12,163 bases of DNA from SZUA-287 sp036397975 (GCA_036397975.1 DASWHW010000160.1:1-12163); one strand, 5' to 3'; counted from the first letter of the stretch, positions 1 to 6,701 are shown. Notes: generated by a model not told the origin, from the sequence alone. A program made the numbers and translations.

Positions 1-1
1 C

Positions 2-103
2 AACCCAGCGCCGAAAGAGCTCACCCGGCAATTGCAGATGGAACAGCACGGGCTGACACATTCACCTTTTTGGGCTATGCCCGCAGGAGTTGGTGACCAG
101 TAA
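2..103 (+). CDS. C-terminal end of an unrecognised protein (partial)
   Basis: An open frame enters from the left edge and ends at TAA 101-103. It encodes the last 33 residues of a protein, ending in FWAMPAGVGDQ. The composition looks like real protein, with no low-complexity or rare-residue bias, and the stop lies 14 bp before the satD-like start, as in an operon. I do not recognise the family from so short a tail. The other two plus frames give less protein-like text, one of them stopping at 95-97. The main uncertainty is that only 33 codons are visible. Confidence 0.5.
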   Translation, partial: NPAPKELTRQLQMEQHGLTHSPFWAMPAGVGDQ

Positions 104-117
104 AATCAGGACCACTT

Positions 118-747
118 ATGACATCAAAACAGTACTGTGCAATTATCGGTGATATCAGGAAGTCCCGCTCGCTCCCCAGAAGAGCTTCGGTGCAGCGAAA
201 ATTTGCCGCGGCCATTGAAAAAGTCAACGTGGAATACAGGCCCGAAGTTGCTTCCAAATTTCTCCTTACTCTTGGTGACGAATTCCAGGGGTTGCTGATT
301 TCTCCGACGGAGAGTTACCGGCTTGTGCGCCGGTTTCAGGATCTGATGGAGCCGATCTCTTTCTCCTTCGGAGTTGGCGTCGGCGCACTCTCCACACCGG
401 TGAAGAAGGATGCACTGGGAATGGACGGCGAAGCGTTTCACCGGGCCAGGGCTGCACTGAACGAGGCCAAGAAATCCAAGCGGGAAGTCCTCTACAGTTT
501 CGACTCTCAAACACTGGACATTACCAACGCGCTCGTTGGTTTGCTTGAGGGTGAGTGGCATCGACTCACGGCGCGCCAGAAACAGATCGCGCAACTGTTG
601 AAGGAGCTTGATGGACAGGAGGCCGTTGCGAATCGGCTGAGGATCAGCCAGCCCGCCGTGTCCAAGGTCGTTTCCACCCTCCGGAACATGACTGAAGCGG
701 AGAACGCCTTGCACGAGTTCTTTCGTCGCCGGCAAATACGAACATAA
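118..747 (+). CDS. satD: SatD-family protein with C-terminal HTH
   Basis: This 209-residue protein opens with YCAIIGDIRKSR, the conserved N-terminal strand and GDI motif of the SatD family, named after the Streptococcus mutans sat (secretion and acid tolerance) locus. Residues 1-135 form the SatD domain. Residues 150-191 read as a helix-turn-helix: LTARQKQIAQLL, then a turn, then ISQPAVSKVVSTLRN as the likely recognition helix. The biochemical role of SatD is not settled; the HTH suggests DNA binding and possibly autoregulation. The ATG at 118 has an AGGA at 108-111, six bases upstream. The next gene is a DUF3307-type membrane protein, a neighbour I recall for SatD in Bacteroidota. Two palindromes lie at and just after its stop codon and are candidate binding sites. 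The family call is firm; the gene symbol is by homology only. Confidence 0.8.
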   Translation: MTSKQYCAIIGDIRKSRSLPRRASVQRKFAAAIEKVNVEYRPEVASKFLLTLGDEFQGLLISPTESYRLVRRFQDLMEPISFSFGVGVGALSTPVKKDALGMDGEAFHRARAALNEAKKSKREVLYSFDSQTLDITNALVGLLEGEWHRLTARQKQIAQLLKELDGQEAVANRLRISQPAVSKVVSTLRNMTEAENALHEFFRRRQIRT

Positions 748-790
748 CCTTTATGGGTTATAATTAAGAATATAACCTTATAAGGTTATA
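744..790 (+). promoter_or_regulatory. Tandem palindromic operator, two ATAACC-N6-GGTTAT sites
   Basis: Two matching palindromes lie between the satD-like gene and the membrane gene. Site 1 (744-761) is ATAACC TTTATG GGTTAT and overlaps the satD stop codon. Site 2 (771-790) is TATAACCTTATAAGGTTATA, a perfect 20-bp palindrome. Their centres are 28 bp apart, a little under three helical turns. Two copies of the same half-sites with the same 6-bp spacing is what a dimeric HTH protein would need, and SatD carries an HTH. That SatD is the ligand is an inference. Confidence 0.6.
759..764 (+). promoter_or_regulatory. Possible -10 box (TATAAT) between the operators
   Basis: A perfect TATAAT sits at 759-764, overlapping the right arm of palindrome 1 and seven bases before palindrome 2. 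A start of transcription near 771 would fall on palindrome 2, so a protein bound at both sites would block it. No good -35 is visible 17 bases upstream (ATACGA). The local sequence is AT-rich and palindromic, so the match could be chance. It would give the membrane gene its own regulated promoter. Confidence 0.35.
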
Positions 791-826
791 TCACAAAACA
801 TCACCTTTTCAAAGCTCGCGGTACCA

Positions 827-1609
827 ATGGATACGGACCCCTCATACCTGGCAACGCTGCTTTGCGTCTATGCGTTGTTTGAATTCCTGATCAGAAGGGC
901 ATTCCTTGCTCGTCGGGGACTGGCACTCCAGACTTTTGTCCTTCTTTGTATCCTGCTTATCGGTACGTCAGGATTCCTGTCGGTAAAGCTGGCCGGATTC
1001 TATGCCGTTTTTGCCATGCTGTACGGTTTGTATGAATTCATTTGCGGCAGACTCAACCAGCCAACCAAAGGTCGGGCTTTGGAGTTGTTCATCGCCAAGC
1101 AGATATTGTTCGCCGTTCTCTTGGTCTTGACCTGGAAATTTACTCTGCCAATCATTCCAAACCAGTGGTACATGGATTTCGAAGAGAACATGCTTTGGGC
1201 AGTTGTTTTCCACTCATCCACCGGGAGTGAGAAGTGGTTAATGATCTTGCTTATTATGTCAGCCTATCTCTTCGTGATAGATGGCGGGACGAGAATCGTG
1301 CGCGGGATACTCGACAAGTTCCCGGGTTTGTATACCGCCGTTACAACAAAGCTGAACAAGGAAAGTGGCAACGACAACGAGGAGAATGTGGGTGAATGGA
1401 TCGGCGTCCTGGAACGTATTGTTGCGCTTACATTCGTTCTTACAGGAAGCTTCACGGCATTGGCGTTTGCGCTCACAGCAAAGTCTATTGCGCGCTTCAA
1501 AGAACTGGAAGACAAACAGTTTTCTGAGTACTACATCCTGGGTACATCTGCCAGCCTTATCGTGGCGCTATTCGCCGGCATGATGATCAGACAGCTGTTC
1601 GGATTTTGA
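827..1609 (+). CDS. DUF3307-type membrane protein (satD partner)
   Basis: This 260-residue integral membrane protein has hydrophobic segments near residues 5-22, 30-65, 85-110, 133-150, 192-215 and 228-256. The C-terminal part, from about residue 188 (VGEWIGVLERIVALTFVLTG, then LTAKSIARF and a final YILGTSASLIVALFAG), matches my memory of the C-terminal region of DUF3307 proteins encoded next to SatD in Bacteroidota. The N-terminal half lacks the HxLxDFxxQ-type opening of DUF3307 and seems replaced or strongly diverged. The function is unknown; the pairing with SatD suggests an envelope or stress role. The ATG at 827 has no clear Shine-Dalgarno sequence. The gene lies 79 bp after the satD stop, behind two palindromic sites, so it may be separately regulated. 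Confidence is high for a membrane protein and moderate for the family. Confidence 0.7.
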   Translation: MDTDPSYLATLLCVYALFEFLIRRAFLARRGLALQTFVLLCILLIGTSGFLSVKLAGFYAVFAMLYGLYEFICGRLNQPTKGRALELFIAKQILFAVLLVLTWKFTLPIIPNQWYMDFEENMLWAVVFHSSTGSEKWLMILLIMSAYLFVIDGGTRIVRGILDKFPGLYTAVTTKLNKESGNDNEENVGEWIGVLERIVALTFVLTGSFTALAFALTAKSIARFKELEDKQFSEYYILGTSASLIVALFAGMMIRQLFGF

Positions 1610-1673
1610 AAGAAGCAATTGTGCAAACATGAGACGCAGCACGAAAACATAGCACTACAAAAACTTGGAACAG

Positions 1674-1767
1674 CACACTCCCCTTTGTGCGATGGACTGT
1701 GAAAGAGGGGGGACGGAGGAGTGTGAAATCAGAGCCATACGGCACACCCCCTCTCACGAGGGGAATC
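1674..1767. repeat. Modular hairpin repeat, copy A
   Basis: This copy runs from CACACTCCCC at 1674 to the terminal hairpin CCCCTCTCACGAGGGG (1748-1763) followed by AATC. A GGAGTGTG at about 1718-1725 faces CACACCCC at 1743-1750 and could pair as an outer stem. AGAGCCATACGGCA (1731-1744) is shared exactly with copy B. The insert between outer stem and terminal hairpin seen in copies B and C is absent here. Boundaries are approximate. Confidence 0.6.
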
Positions 1768-1853
1768 GTTCGGCAAGGTGAAATTCAGAATGGACGAAGT
1801 CCTCAAGACGATTCGTGAATGGATTCATGGGAATGAACGCAGCATTCAAAAAG

Positions 1854-1977
1854 TCTCCTCCGTGCGGAAGCATTAGCGTGAGAGAGAGGGAATTTAGGGG
1901 TGTGTGTAAAAGAGCCATACGGCAACCCCGTCCGGACTCACTACGTTCATCGGGACACCCCTCTCAAGAGGGGAATC
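1854..1977. repeat. Modular hairpin repeat, copy B
   Basis: This copy contains AGGGGTGTGTG (from 1896), AGAGCCATACGGCA (1911-1924, identical to copy A), a variable insert with CCCG...CGGG ends, then ACACCCC and the terminal hairpin CCCCTCTCAAGAGGGG at 1958-1973, followed by AATC. GGGGTGT at 1897-1903 is the exact complement of ACACCCC at 1955-1961, so the unit can fold as one long stem. The left boundary is approximate. Confidence 0.65.
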
Positions 1978-2006
1978 TTTTCGTGCGCAAAAAAAACACT
2001 GCACAA

Positions 2007-2126
2007 CACATTCCCTTCTGTGTGGTGCATGTGTGCGAGGGAGAGGGGAAGCAGAAGGAGTGTGTCCGTTGCACGAGTGAACACACCCCGACCGCTAAAG
2101 CGGTCACCCCTCTCAAGAGGGGAATC
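2007..2126. repeat. Modular hairpin repeat, copy C
   Basis: This copy has the same plan as copy B: a CACATTCCCTT-type left end, GGAGTGTGTC near 2057-2066, ACACACCCC at 2081-2089, an insert and the terminal hairpin CCCCTCTCAAGAGGGG at 2107-2122 with AATC. The insert is itself a perfect small hairpin, GACCGC-TAAA-GCGGTC (2090-2105), different in sequence from the insert of copy B. The terminal 22 bases, CACCCCTCTC through GGGGAATC, are identical to those of copy B. Boundaries are approximate. Confidence 0.65.
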
Positions 2127-2149
2127 ATTGAAACAAGAACAAGAGCGTA

Positions 2150-2603
2150 ATGCCAGCAACAATCGATAAACTCATCATTAACTCTCCTTATGAGGGGCCG
2201 AAGAGCCACTGGAGCTACGAGGCCAAGACGCGAACGTTCAGTCGGAAGGAGGGCCGACGCCCTGCCGGTTACGTGATTGCTTCGGAGTCTTCCCATGCGT
2301 TCGATGACCCAGGCATCTTTGTCGAGATACCGCTTGTCAATGCAATCCGTCCTCGCATCAAGGCGTGGAGTGAGCATCCAACCATCCGTACGCCGGTGTT
2401 ACAGGCATAACCAAGCGCATGCTTGACCACTGGCGCAATGCCGAAGAGCGGACGAACAAGCGATTCTTCTTCTGTCAGTTGGAAGCCATCGAGACGCGGA
2501 TGAGTGCGTTCGTGCGGTGGACTCCCGCGCCGGCTTTGGCAAGTGGGCATGGGCTGTTTCTCATCATCCGAAAGACATCGGAGAAATACTAAACAAAGTT
2601 TAA
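2150..2603 (+). pseudogene. Remnant of a type III-like restriction endonuclease (Res/helicase)
   Basis: Three consecutive frames hold pieces of one protein. Frame 1 (2150 to about 2385) gives IDKLIINSPYEGPKSHW, EGRRPAGYV, and FDDPGIFVEIPLVNAIRPR, which is the N-terminus of DEAD/DEAH restriction enzymes of the type I remember as the BPTD_3080 family. Frame 2 (about 2392-2500) continues with GVTGITKRMLDHWRNAEERT and RFFFCQLEAIET, as in the family. Frame 3 (about 2505-2603) gives AVDSRAGFGKWAWAVSHHP and stops at TAA 2601-2603, resembling the C-terminal end of type III Res subunits. The intact family is several hundred residues longer, with Walker and DEAD motifs and a nuclease domain, none of which is here. 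So the gene carries a frameshift near 2378-2395 and a large internal deletion near 2500. No methyltransferase partner is visible. It cannot be functional. Confidence 0.75.
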
Positions 2604-2711
2604 GTCATCAAAGCCCGCTTCAATCCTTCCTTCCATTGCAACTCCTTCTGAAAATCCCAATATTGTGCCTGACTAAATTTCTTCAGCGCTGATCCTTTGT
2701 ACTGACCTTTC

Positions 2712-4289
2712 ATGCATCGTTATCAAGAGACGCTGTGCGTCTGTTCTTTCTTCCTTAGTTTCATGGCCCTTCTCGGCTGCGGAGCGTCTTCCCAAATTGG
2801 ATTTCCCAAGACTACTGTCGTCAGAGAGACCCAGCTGGCTGGTGACTCTGTAGAAGTCATCCCCGGCCCGGAGTATCAAGCTGGCCGGCTGCATCGTGTT
2901 TTCTTTGGCGATCATTATAGAGATCTATGGACATCTGCGGTAAAGGTGAAAGTCCTGGACATGAAGCACTTTGCAGGAGGGCTCACTCCGGTTGAGGCTG
3001 GGGGCGGTTTTCAAACCAAATCCCTCCGATTTGCGGGAGCGGACGGCAAGCTCTACAAGTTCAGATCGGTGAACAAAGACCCGAAGGCCATTCTTCCTGT
3101 CGAGCTTCAGAAGACATTTGCAGCAGATGTCGCTCAAGACCATATCAGCACCTCAAATCCGGCAGGTGCCCTCATAGTTGATGAGCTTTCCGGTGCAACA
3201 GGCGTTCCGCGCCTTCATCCCCAACTTGTGCTGCTTCCTGACGACCCTCAACTGGGAGAATTTCGTGCATCGTTTGGAGGACTTCTTGGCATCTTTGAAA
3301 CCTATCCCGACGATGGATTCCTTGGCTCGACGAAAATTCAAAACGCACTTAAAATGTTCGCAGCGATGGAGGAGGATAGTGAAGACCGTCCGGATGCCGT
3401 TGCTTACTTGAATGCGCGCCTTCTCGATCTTTTCGTCGGCGATTGGGATCGTCATGTGAAGCAGTGGAAATGGGCGCGCTTTGAAAACGAAAACGGCCGC
3501 AAGACCTGGCTTCCCATACCGATGGATCGCGACCAGGCATTTGTACGCCTCGACGGTCTCCTTCCGTGGATGGCCGATATGTCCGTGACACAGTTTGAGA
3601 ATTTCTATGAACATTTCAACGATATCTATGCCTTAACGTTTTCCGGGCGGTATCTTGACCGTCGAATTCTGGTCGATTTTGACAAGCGAACCTGGGATAG
3701 CGTAGTGACCACATTCCTCACTCATGTAACGGATGATGTTATCAAGCATTCTGTTCGTGCGCTTCCGCCCGAGTATTACGAGATTGATGGAGCGCGTCTT
3801 GAAAATGCGCTGATCTCACGGCGTGATGAATTCAGGGAAGCAGCAGATACCTATTATCAGCAGCTTGCGAGCTTTGTTGATGTGTATTTTAGCGATAAGC
3901 GGGAGTACGTGGAAGTATCGCGGCTCGAGAGCGGTGATGTTGACGTTGCTGCCTGGAGAAGAGAGAAGGACACTGGCGGCAAGAAAGACGATCCGCCGGT
4001 GTACCATCGACTCTTCAGGAGAGCCGAGACACGAGAGATACGGCTGTATATGCTTGGAGGAGATGACAAGGTGGTGATATCGGGGAATGTTCCCCGCAGT
4101 ATTATCGTCCGGGTGGATGGTGGAAAAGGGGATGATGAATTCATTGATGATTCGGTCGTCCATGGAGTGTTGTGGGGATTCCTGTTTTTCATCCCGCAGG
4201 CCGATCACATGACTTATTTCTATGACCATTCAGGTGATAATAACATCGTCGAAGGACCAGGTTCCTCCTTTGACAAAAGTAAGGAGTAG
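2712..4289 (+). CDS. Envelope lipoprotein with kinase-like catalytic motifs
   Basis: This 525-residue protein starts with a lipoprotein signal peptide; the lipobox is L20-L21-G22-C23. It then matches, from memory, the middle region of very large Bacteroidota proteins that combine metallophosphoesterase, this region and a BamA-type barrel. Visible motifs are LYKFRSVNKDP (residues 114-124, possible nucleotide-binding lysine K116 or K122), GDWDRHVKQWKW (243-254) and PIPMDRDQAF (268-277). A GDxDRHxxQ loop followed by a short strand and a DRD resembles the catalytic loop and metal-binding motif of PI3/4-kinase-like or HipA-like atypical kinases, with Gln in place of the usual Asn. Near the C-terminus GGDDK (449-453) and GGKGDDEF (470-477) look like acidic, possibly calcium-binding turns. 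The ATG at 2712 is the first in frame after stops; no strong ribosome site is seen. It lies 4 bp ahead of the phosphatase gene. Kinase activity is inferred. Confidence 0.65.
   Translation: MHRYQETLCVCSFFLSFMALLGCGASSQIGFPKTTVVRETQLAGDSVEVIPGPEYQAGRLHRVFFGDHYRDLWTSAVKVKVLDMKHFAGGLTPVEAGGGFQTKSLRFAGADGKLYKFRSVNKDPKAILPVELQKTFAADVAQDHISTSNPAGALIVDELSGATGVPRLHPQLVLLPDDPQLGEFRASFGGLLGIFETYPDDGFLGSTKIQNALKMFAAMEEDSEDRPDAVAYLNARLLDLFVGDWDRHVKQWKWARFENENGRKTWLPIPMDRDQAFVRLDGLLPWMADMSVTQFENFYEHFNDIYALTFSGRYLDRRILVDFDKRTWDSVVTTFLTHVTDDVIKHSVRALPPEYYEIDGARLENALISRRDEFREAADTYYQQLASFVDVYFSDKREYVEVSRLESGDVDVAAWRREKDTGGKKDDPPVYHRLFRRAETREIRLYMLGGDDKVVISGNVPRSIIVRVDGGKGDDEFIDDSVVHGVLWGFLFFIPQADHMTYFYDHSGDNNIVEGPGSSFDKSKE
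4281..4286 (+). promoter_or_regulatory. Ribosome binding site that fixes the phosphatase start at GTG 4294
   Basis: AAGGAG at 4281-4286 lies seven bases before GTG 4294-4296 and overlaps the end of the preceding gene (stop TAG 4287-4289). It supports the GTG start over an upstream ATG at 4222, which would overlap the previous gene by 68 bases and bury the signal peptide. Confidence 0.75.
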
Positions 4290-4293
4290 CATA

Positions 4294-5535
4294 GTGAAGA
4301 AACGAAGGCTTATGAGGAACGTAGTATTCGATTTCTGTTTTGCATTCGGCTTTGTGGTTCTGGCTGGTTGTTCGGTGCAAGAGTCGGTGACACGGGAAGG
4401 CGAGGCACCTTTCACTGTCATCGCCATCGGTGATGCAGGTGAAAAGGGGAAAGAGCTGCGTTCGAACGCGAGTTATATCAACGATATGTTTACGGGGCGA
4501 CACGATGCGGGGCAGTTCGACGCTATGATATTTCTCGGAGACAACTTCTATACAACAGGACTGAACATCCCTGCAAAAGATGTAAACGGTGAAGTCAAAT
4601 CAATTCTCGGTCCGTTCCGTGATGTGTTTGAAGCGCTTGGGAGGGGAAATATCCATGCAGTTGCAGGTAACCACGATTGGTATGCCGGCAATGGCGTGGA
4701 GTTTTCTTTTCTCTTTGGTCTCGTGAACATAGAAGCCTGGCCGATCGGTTTGACCGACGTTGGCAATCGACGTGAAACAGAGCTGACTCAATGGACGTAC
4801 CATTACGCTATGCCCTCGTCTGCCGCGTTCCCACTCTTTCCTGGAAGCACAGACAGCATTCAGTTTCTTTTTGTCGATTCTGCGTTACCGCTTCGGACTT
4901 CGCTCGAAGGTTGGCGTCCCACGTTCGACAGTCTCCGAAACCTGTTGGTGAACTCCGCTTCGCGGCCAAACCTCCGCTGGCGCATTCTGGCGATGCATCA
5001 CCCGATCAGAACAGTAGGGGAACATGGAGGCTACACCATCTGGAACGATGAAACACAACAGGTCGATTATCGAACACCATGTAATAAAGATTCGAACGCA
5101 GTTGGATGGGTGAAGAATTGGTTTGATCCGGAAGATGTATGCGCAGAACGCTATCAACTGTTTCTTGATTCGTTACGATCAGCCATTCATCAGGCAAACG
5201 TCCCGATACAACTGGTTCTCTCCGGACATGATCACAGCCTGCAACTTCTCACATTACAGGAAGACGAATCATGCGCGGTCTGCCCACGTATTCAGGTTGT
5301 CTCCGGGGCCGGGGCGAAGACGACACGCGTCAAACTTCCCACACCACCAAATGAGTTCACCGCTTCACAACTGAAAGAGAAGGGGGAGTCGCTGCCGGGA
5401 TTCGTGCAGCTACAGTTCGAGAAAGAAAAAGTTCGCTTGATCTTCTTCAATGGATATCGGGGGGAGAAAATTGACATGGGCAACGGTCAGACCGATTTCT
5501 GGATTAGCAGAGAAGGGAAGATTATTCCAGAATGA
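4294..5535 (+). CDS. Purple-acid-phosphatase-like metallophosphoesterase lipoprotein
   Basis: Read from GTG 4294 this is a 413-residue calcineurin-fold phosphoesterase. A basic N-terminus (KKRRLMR) and hydrophobic stretch lead to the lipobox L23-A24-G25-C26, so it should be an envelope lipoprotein. All metal-ligand blocks are present: GDAG (46-49), LGDNFY (81-86), GNHD (125-128), MHHP (His 235-236) and GHDH (311-314). The GDxG opening and the GDxxY block (D83, Y86) are the signature of purple acid phosphatases, whose Tyr ligates Fe(III), rather than the DxH opening of ordinary metallophosphoesterases. The natural substrate is unknown. It is 4 bp after the kinase-like lipoprotein gene and overlaps the barrel gene by 4 bp, so the three are probably made together. 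Fused proteins in Bacteroidota that I recall carry this domain at the N-terminus. The class call is confident, the substrate open. Confidence 0.85.
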   Translation: MKKRRLMRNVVFDFCFAFGFVVLAGCSVQESVTREGEAPFTVIAIGDAGEKGKELRSNASYINDMFTGRHDAGQFDAMIFLGDNFYTTGLNIPAKDVNGEVKSILGPFRDVFEALGRGNIHAVAGNHDWYAGNGVEFSFLFGLVNIEAWPIGLTDVGNRRETELTQWTYHYAMPSSAAFPLFPGSTDSIQFLFVDSALPLRTSLEGWRPTFDSLRNLLVNSASRPNLRWRILAMHHPIRTVGEHGGYTIWNDETQQVDYRTPCNKDSNAVGWVKNWFDPEDVCAERYQLFLDSLRSAIHQANVPIQLVLSGHDHSLQLLTLQEDESCAVCPRIQVVSGAGAKTTRVKLPTPPNEFTASQLKEKGESLPGFVQLQFEKEKVRLIFFNGYRGEKIDMGNGQTDFWISREGKIIPE

Positions 5536-6701
5536 ATCGGACATTCTCTACAGTACTTCTGCTGTGTTCGCAGGTCTTTGTCGCAAGGGCGCAGGATGGT
5601 GAAGATGCTCCCGTTCCCCCCTGGCGGGATACCTTTGCTCAGAAGTATGAGCACCCGCGGGATTATGGCCATGATGTAGCTCTCGGCGTGATGGTTGGAA
5701 TCATAGCGGGTGAGGGTGTTCTTCTCGGCGCCGGTCCAATCGTTTATGAATTCGGATACAGAACGTATCCCTACATCTATCGAATGGAGCTTACTGCCGG
5801 AGCTTCGATTCCCACAGCGCGATACAAGGTAGTCTATACACTTGCGATGCCCTCTTTGGCGAGGAGGGTTGGCTTGAAAGGGGTTGCGCAATTCTCCGAG
5901 CTGGAGGTCAAGAACTTCTATGGATTCGGCAATACAACACCAAGGGACGAAGCTCTCGAGGACAAAGATTTTTACAGGGTGTCATCCCGTGAATTGCATT
6001 TGCTCCCCATGGTCGGTTATCGGATTGCTCCACAAAGCACTATTAGTGTGGGATTATCCTTCAAGTCCTTTGAGTTCTTTCCCGAAGAAGATCGCTTTAC
6101 AGCGAACCAGAGTCTTCCGGAAGTAAGTGACTCCCGAACGATCCTGGGATTCGGGATCGGCTACCAACTTGACACAAGGGACCATCCGCTGATCCCGCAT
6201 AAGGGGATTACTCTGGACTTCCGAGCCGGAGCGTTCCCGTACCTCTTTAGGGATCTCTCTCCATTTCATAAAGTGTCAGGGGATCTACGTTTGTTCATAG
6301 GCGATACTATCGGAACGGACGTTATGCTTGCAGTGCGTCTGCGTGGAGAAAAGATCTTCGGAGATTTTCCACTTTACGAATCGGCATTTCTGGGGGGAGG
6401 CAATTCGCTTCGGGGATTTCTTCCGGAGCGATTTGCAGGTGATGCGTCTGCGGTGGGAAGTGCAGAGTTGAGGTTTTCACTCTTCAGGGAAACCATTCTC
6501 ATTCCAACAGAAGTCGGGCTGTTTCTTCTGGCCGACGCAGGACGCGTCTGGTACAACGATTCATCACCCGGACCGTGGCACACGGATCTTGGTGGAGGTA
6601 TTTGGCTCGCTCCACTCAATCGTGACATGATCTTGTCTGTAGCAGTTGCCGTCTCTGTGGATGGGCTTTTTGTGAACGGGGGAATTGGTTTTGGTTTTTG
6701 A
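5532..6701 (+). CDS. BamA/TamA-type outer-membrane beta-barrel protein
   Basis: This 389-residue protein has a signal peptide of about 20 residues ending ARA before QDGED, with no lipobox cysteine. The rest is made of alternating amphipathic strands and ends in GGIGFGF, a C-terminal phenylalanine as in outer-membrane barrels. LGGGNSLRGF (287-296) corresponds to the (V/L)RGF loop-6 motif of the Omp85 superfamily. GYQLDTRDHPLIPHKGITLDF is the typical strand-turn of the bacterial surface antigen (D15) domain. No room exists for full POTRA repeats, so it is a barrel-only member; the preceding lipoproteins may take the periplasmic role. ATGA overlap (5532-5535) with the phosphatase gene implies translational coupling. 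It may assemble, export or anchor a surface product; which one cannot be told. Confidence 0.85.
   Translation: MNRTFSTVLLLCSQVFVARAQDGEDAPVPPWRDTFAQKYEHPRDYGHDVALGVMVGIIAGEGVLLGAGPIVYEFGYRTYPYIYRMELTAGASIPTARYKVVYTLAMPSLARRVGLKGVAQFSELEVKNFYGFGNTTPRDEALEDKDFYRVSSRELHLLPMVGYRIAPQSTISVGLSFKSFEFFPEEDRFTANQSLPEVSDSRTILGFGIGYQLDTRDHPLIPHKGITLDFRAGAFPYLFRDLSPFHKVSGDLRLFIGDTIGTDVMLAVRLRGEKIFGDFPLYESAFLGGGNSLRGFLPERFAGDASAVGSAELRFSLFRETILIPTEVGLFLLADAGRVWYNDSSPGPWHTDLGGGIWLAPLNRDMILSVAVAVSVDGLFVNGGIGFGF

Larger units (their letters stand above)
1610..2149. other. 540-bp gene-free interval holding the repeat cluster
   Basis: No convincing gene is present between the membrane gene and the restriction-gene remnant. 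The three hairpin repeats take up about 340 of the 540 bases. The open frames here (for example 1815-2150) run straight through the repeats and give unnatural protein. The unique stretch 1768-1853 contains a 28-codon frame (1790-1876) that I could not assign. No T-run follows any of the hairpins, so they do not look like standard intrinsic terminators. Confidence 0.6.

Noticed and set aside
124..735. 203-codon minus-strand frame opposite satD
   Set aside because: Antisense shadow of a well-supported SatD gene, with no domain features and no ribosome site.
1790..1876. 28-codon frame MDEVLKTIREWIHGNERS...
   Set aside because: The composition is plausible, but it is very short, has no ribosome site and no recognised family. 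It could be a gene scrap.
1674..2126. CRISPR-like appearance of three similar units
   Set aside because: Only three units with unequal spacing (about 210 and 149 bp), inexact copies and internal palindromes; no cas genes nearby.
1748..2126. Terminal hairpins as intrinsic terminators
   Set aside because: Stems are strong but followed by AATC and no T-run; their repetition with swapped inserts fits an intergenic element better.
1815..2150. 111-codon open frame across repeats B and C
   Set aside because: It reads straight through two repeat units, has arginine/threonine-rich unnatural protein, and overlaps the hairpins on both strands.
2600..2713. 37-codon minus-strand frame (MKGQYKGSALKKFSQAQYW...)
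   Set aside because: Protein-like composition and stops abutting the restriction remnant make it tempting, but there is no ribosome site or recognisable family. It is possibly the scrap of another lost gene, too weak to call.
4222..4293. Upstream ATG start for the phosphatase gene
   Set aside because: It would overlap the previous gene by 68 bases and bury the lipoprotein signal; GTG 4294 has a well-placed AAGGAG.
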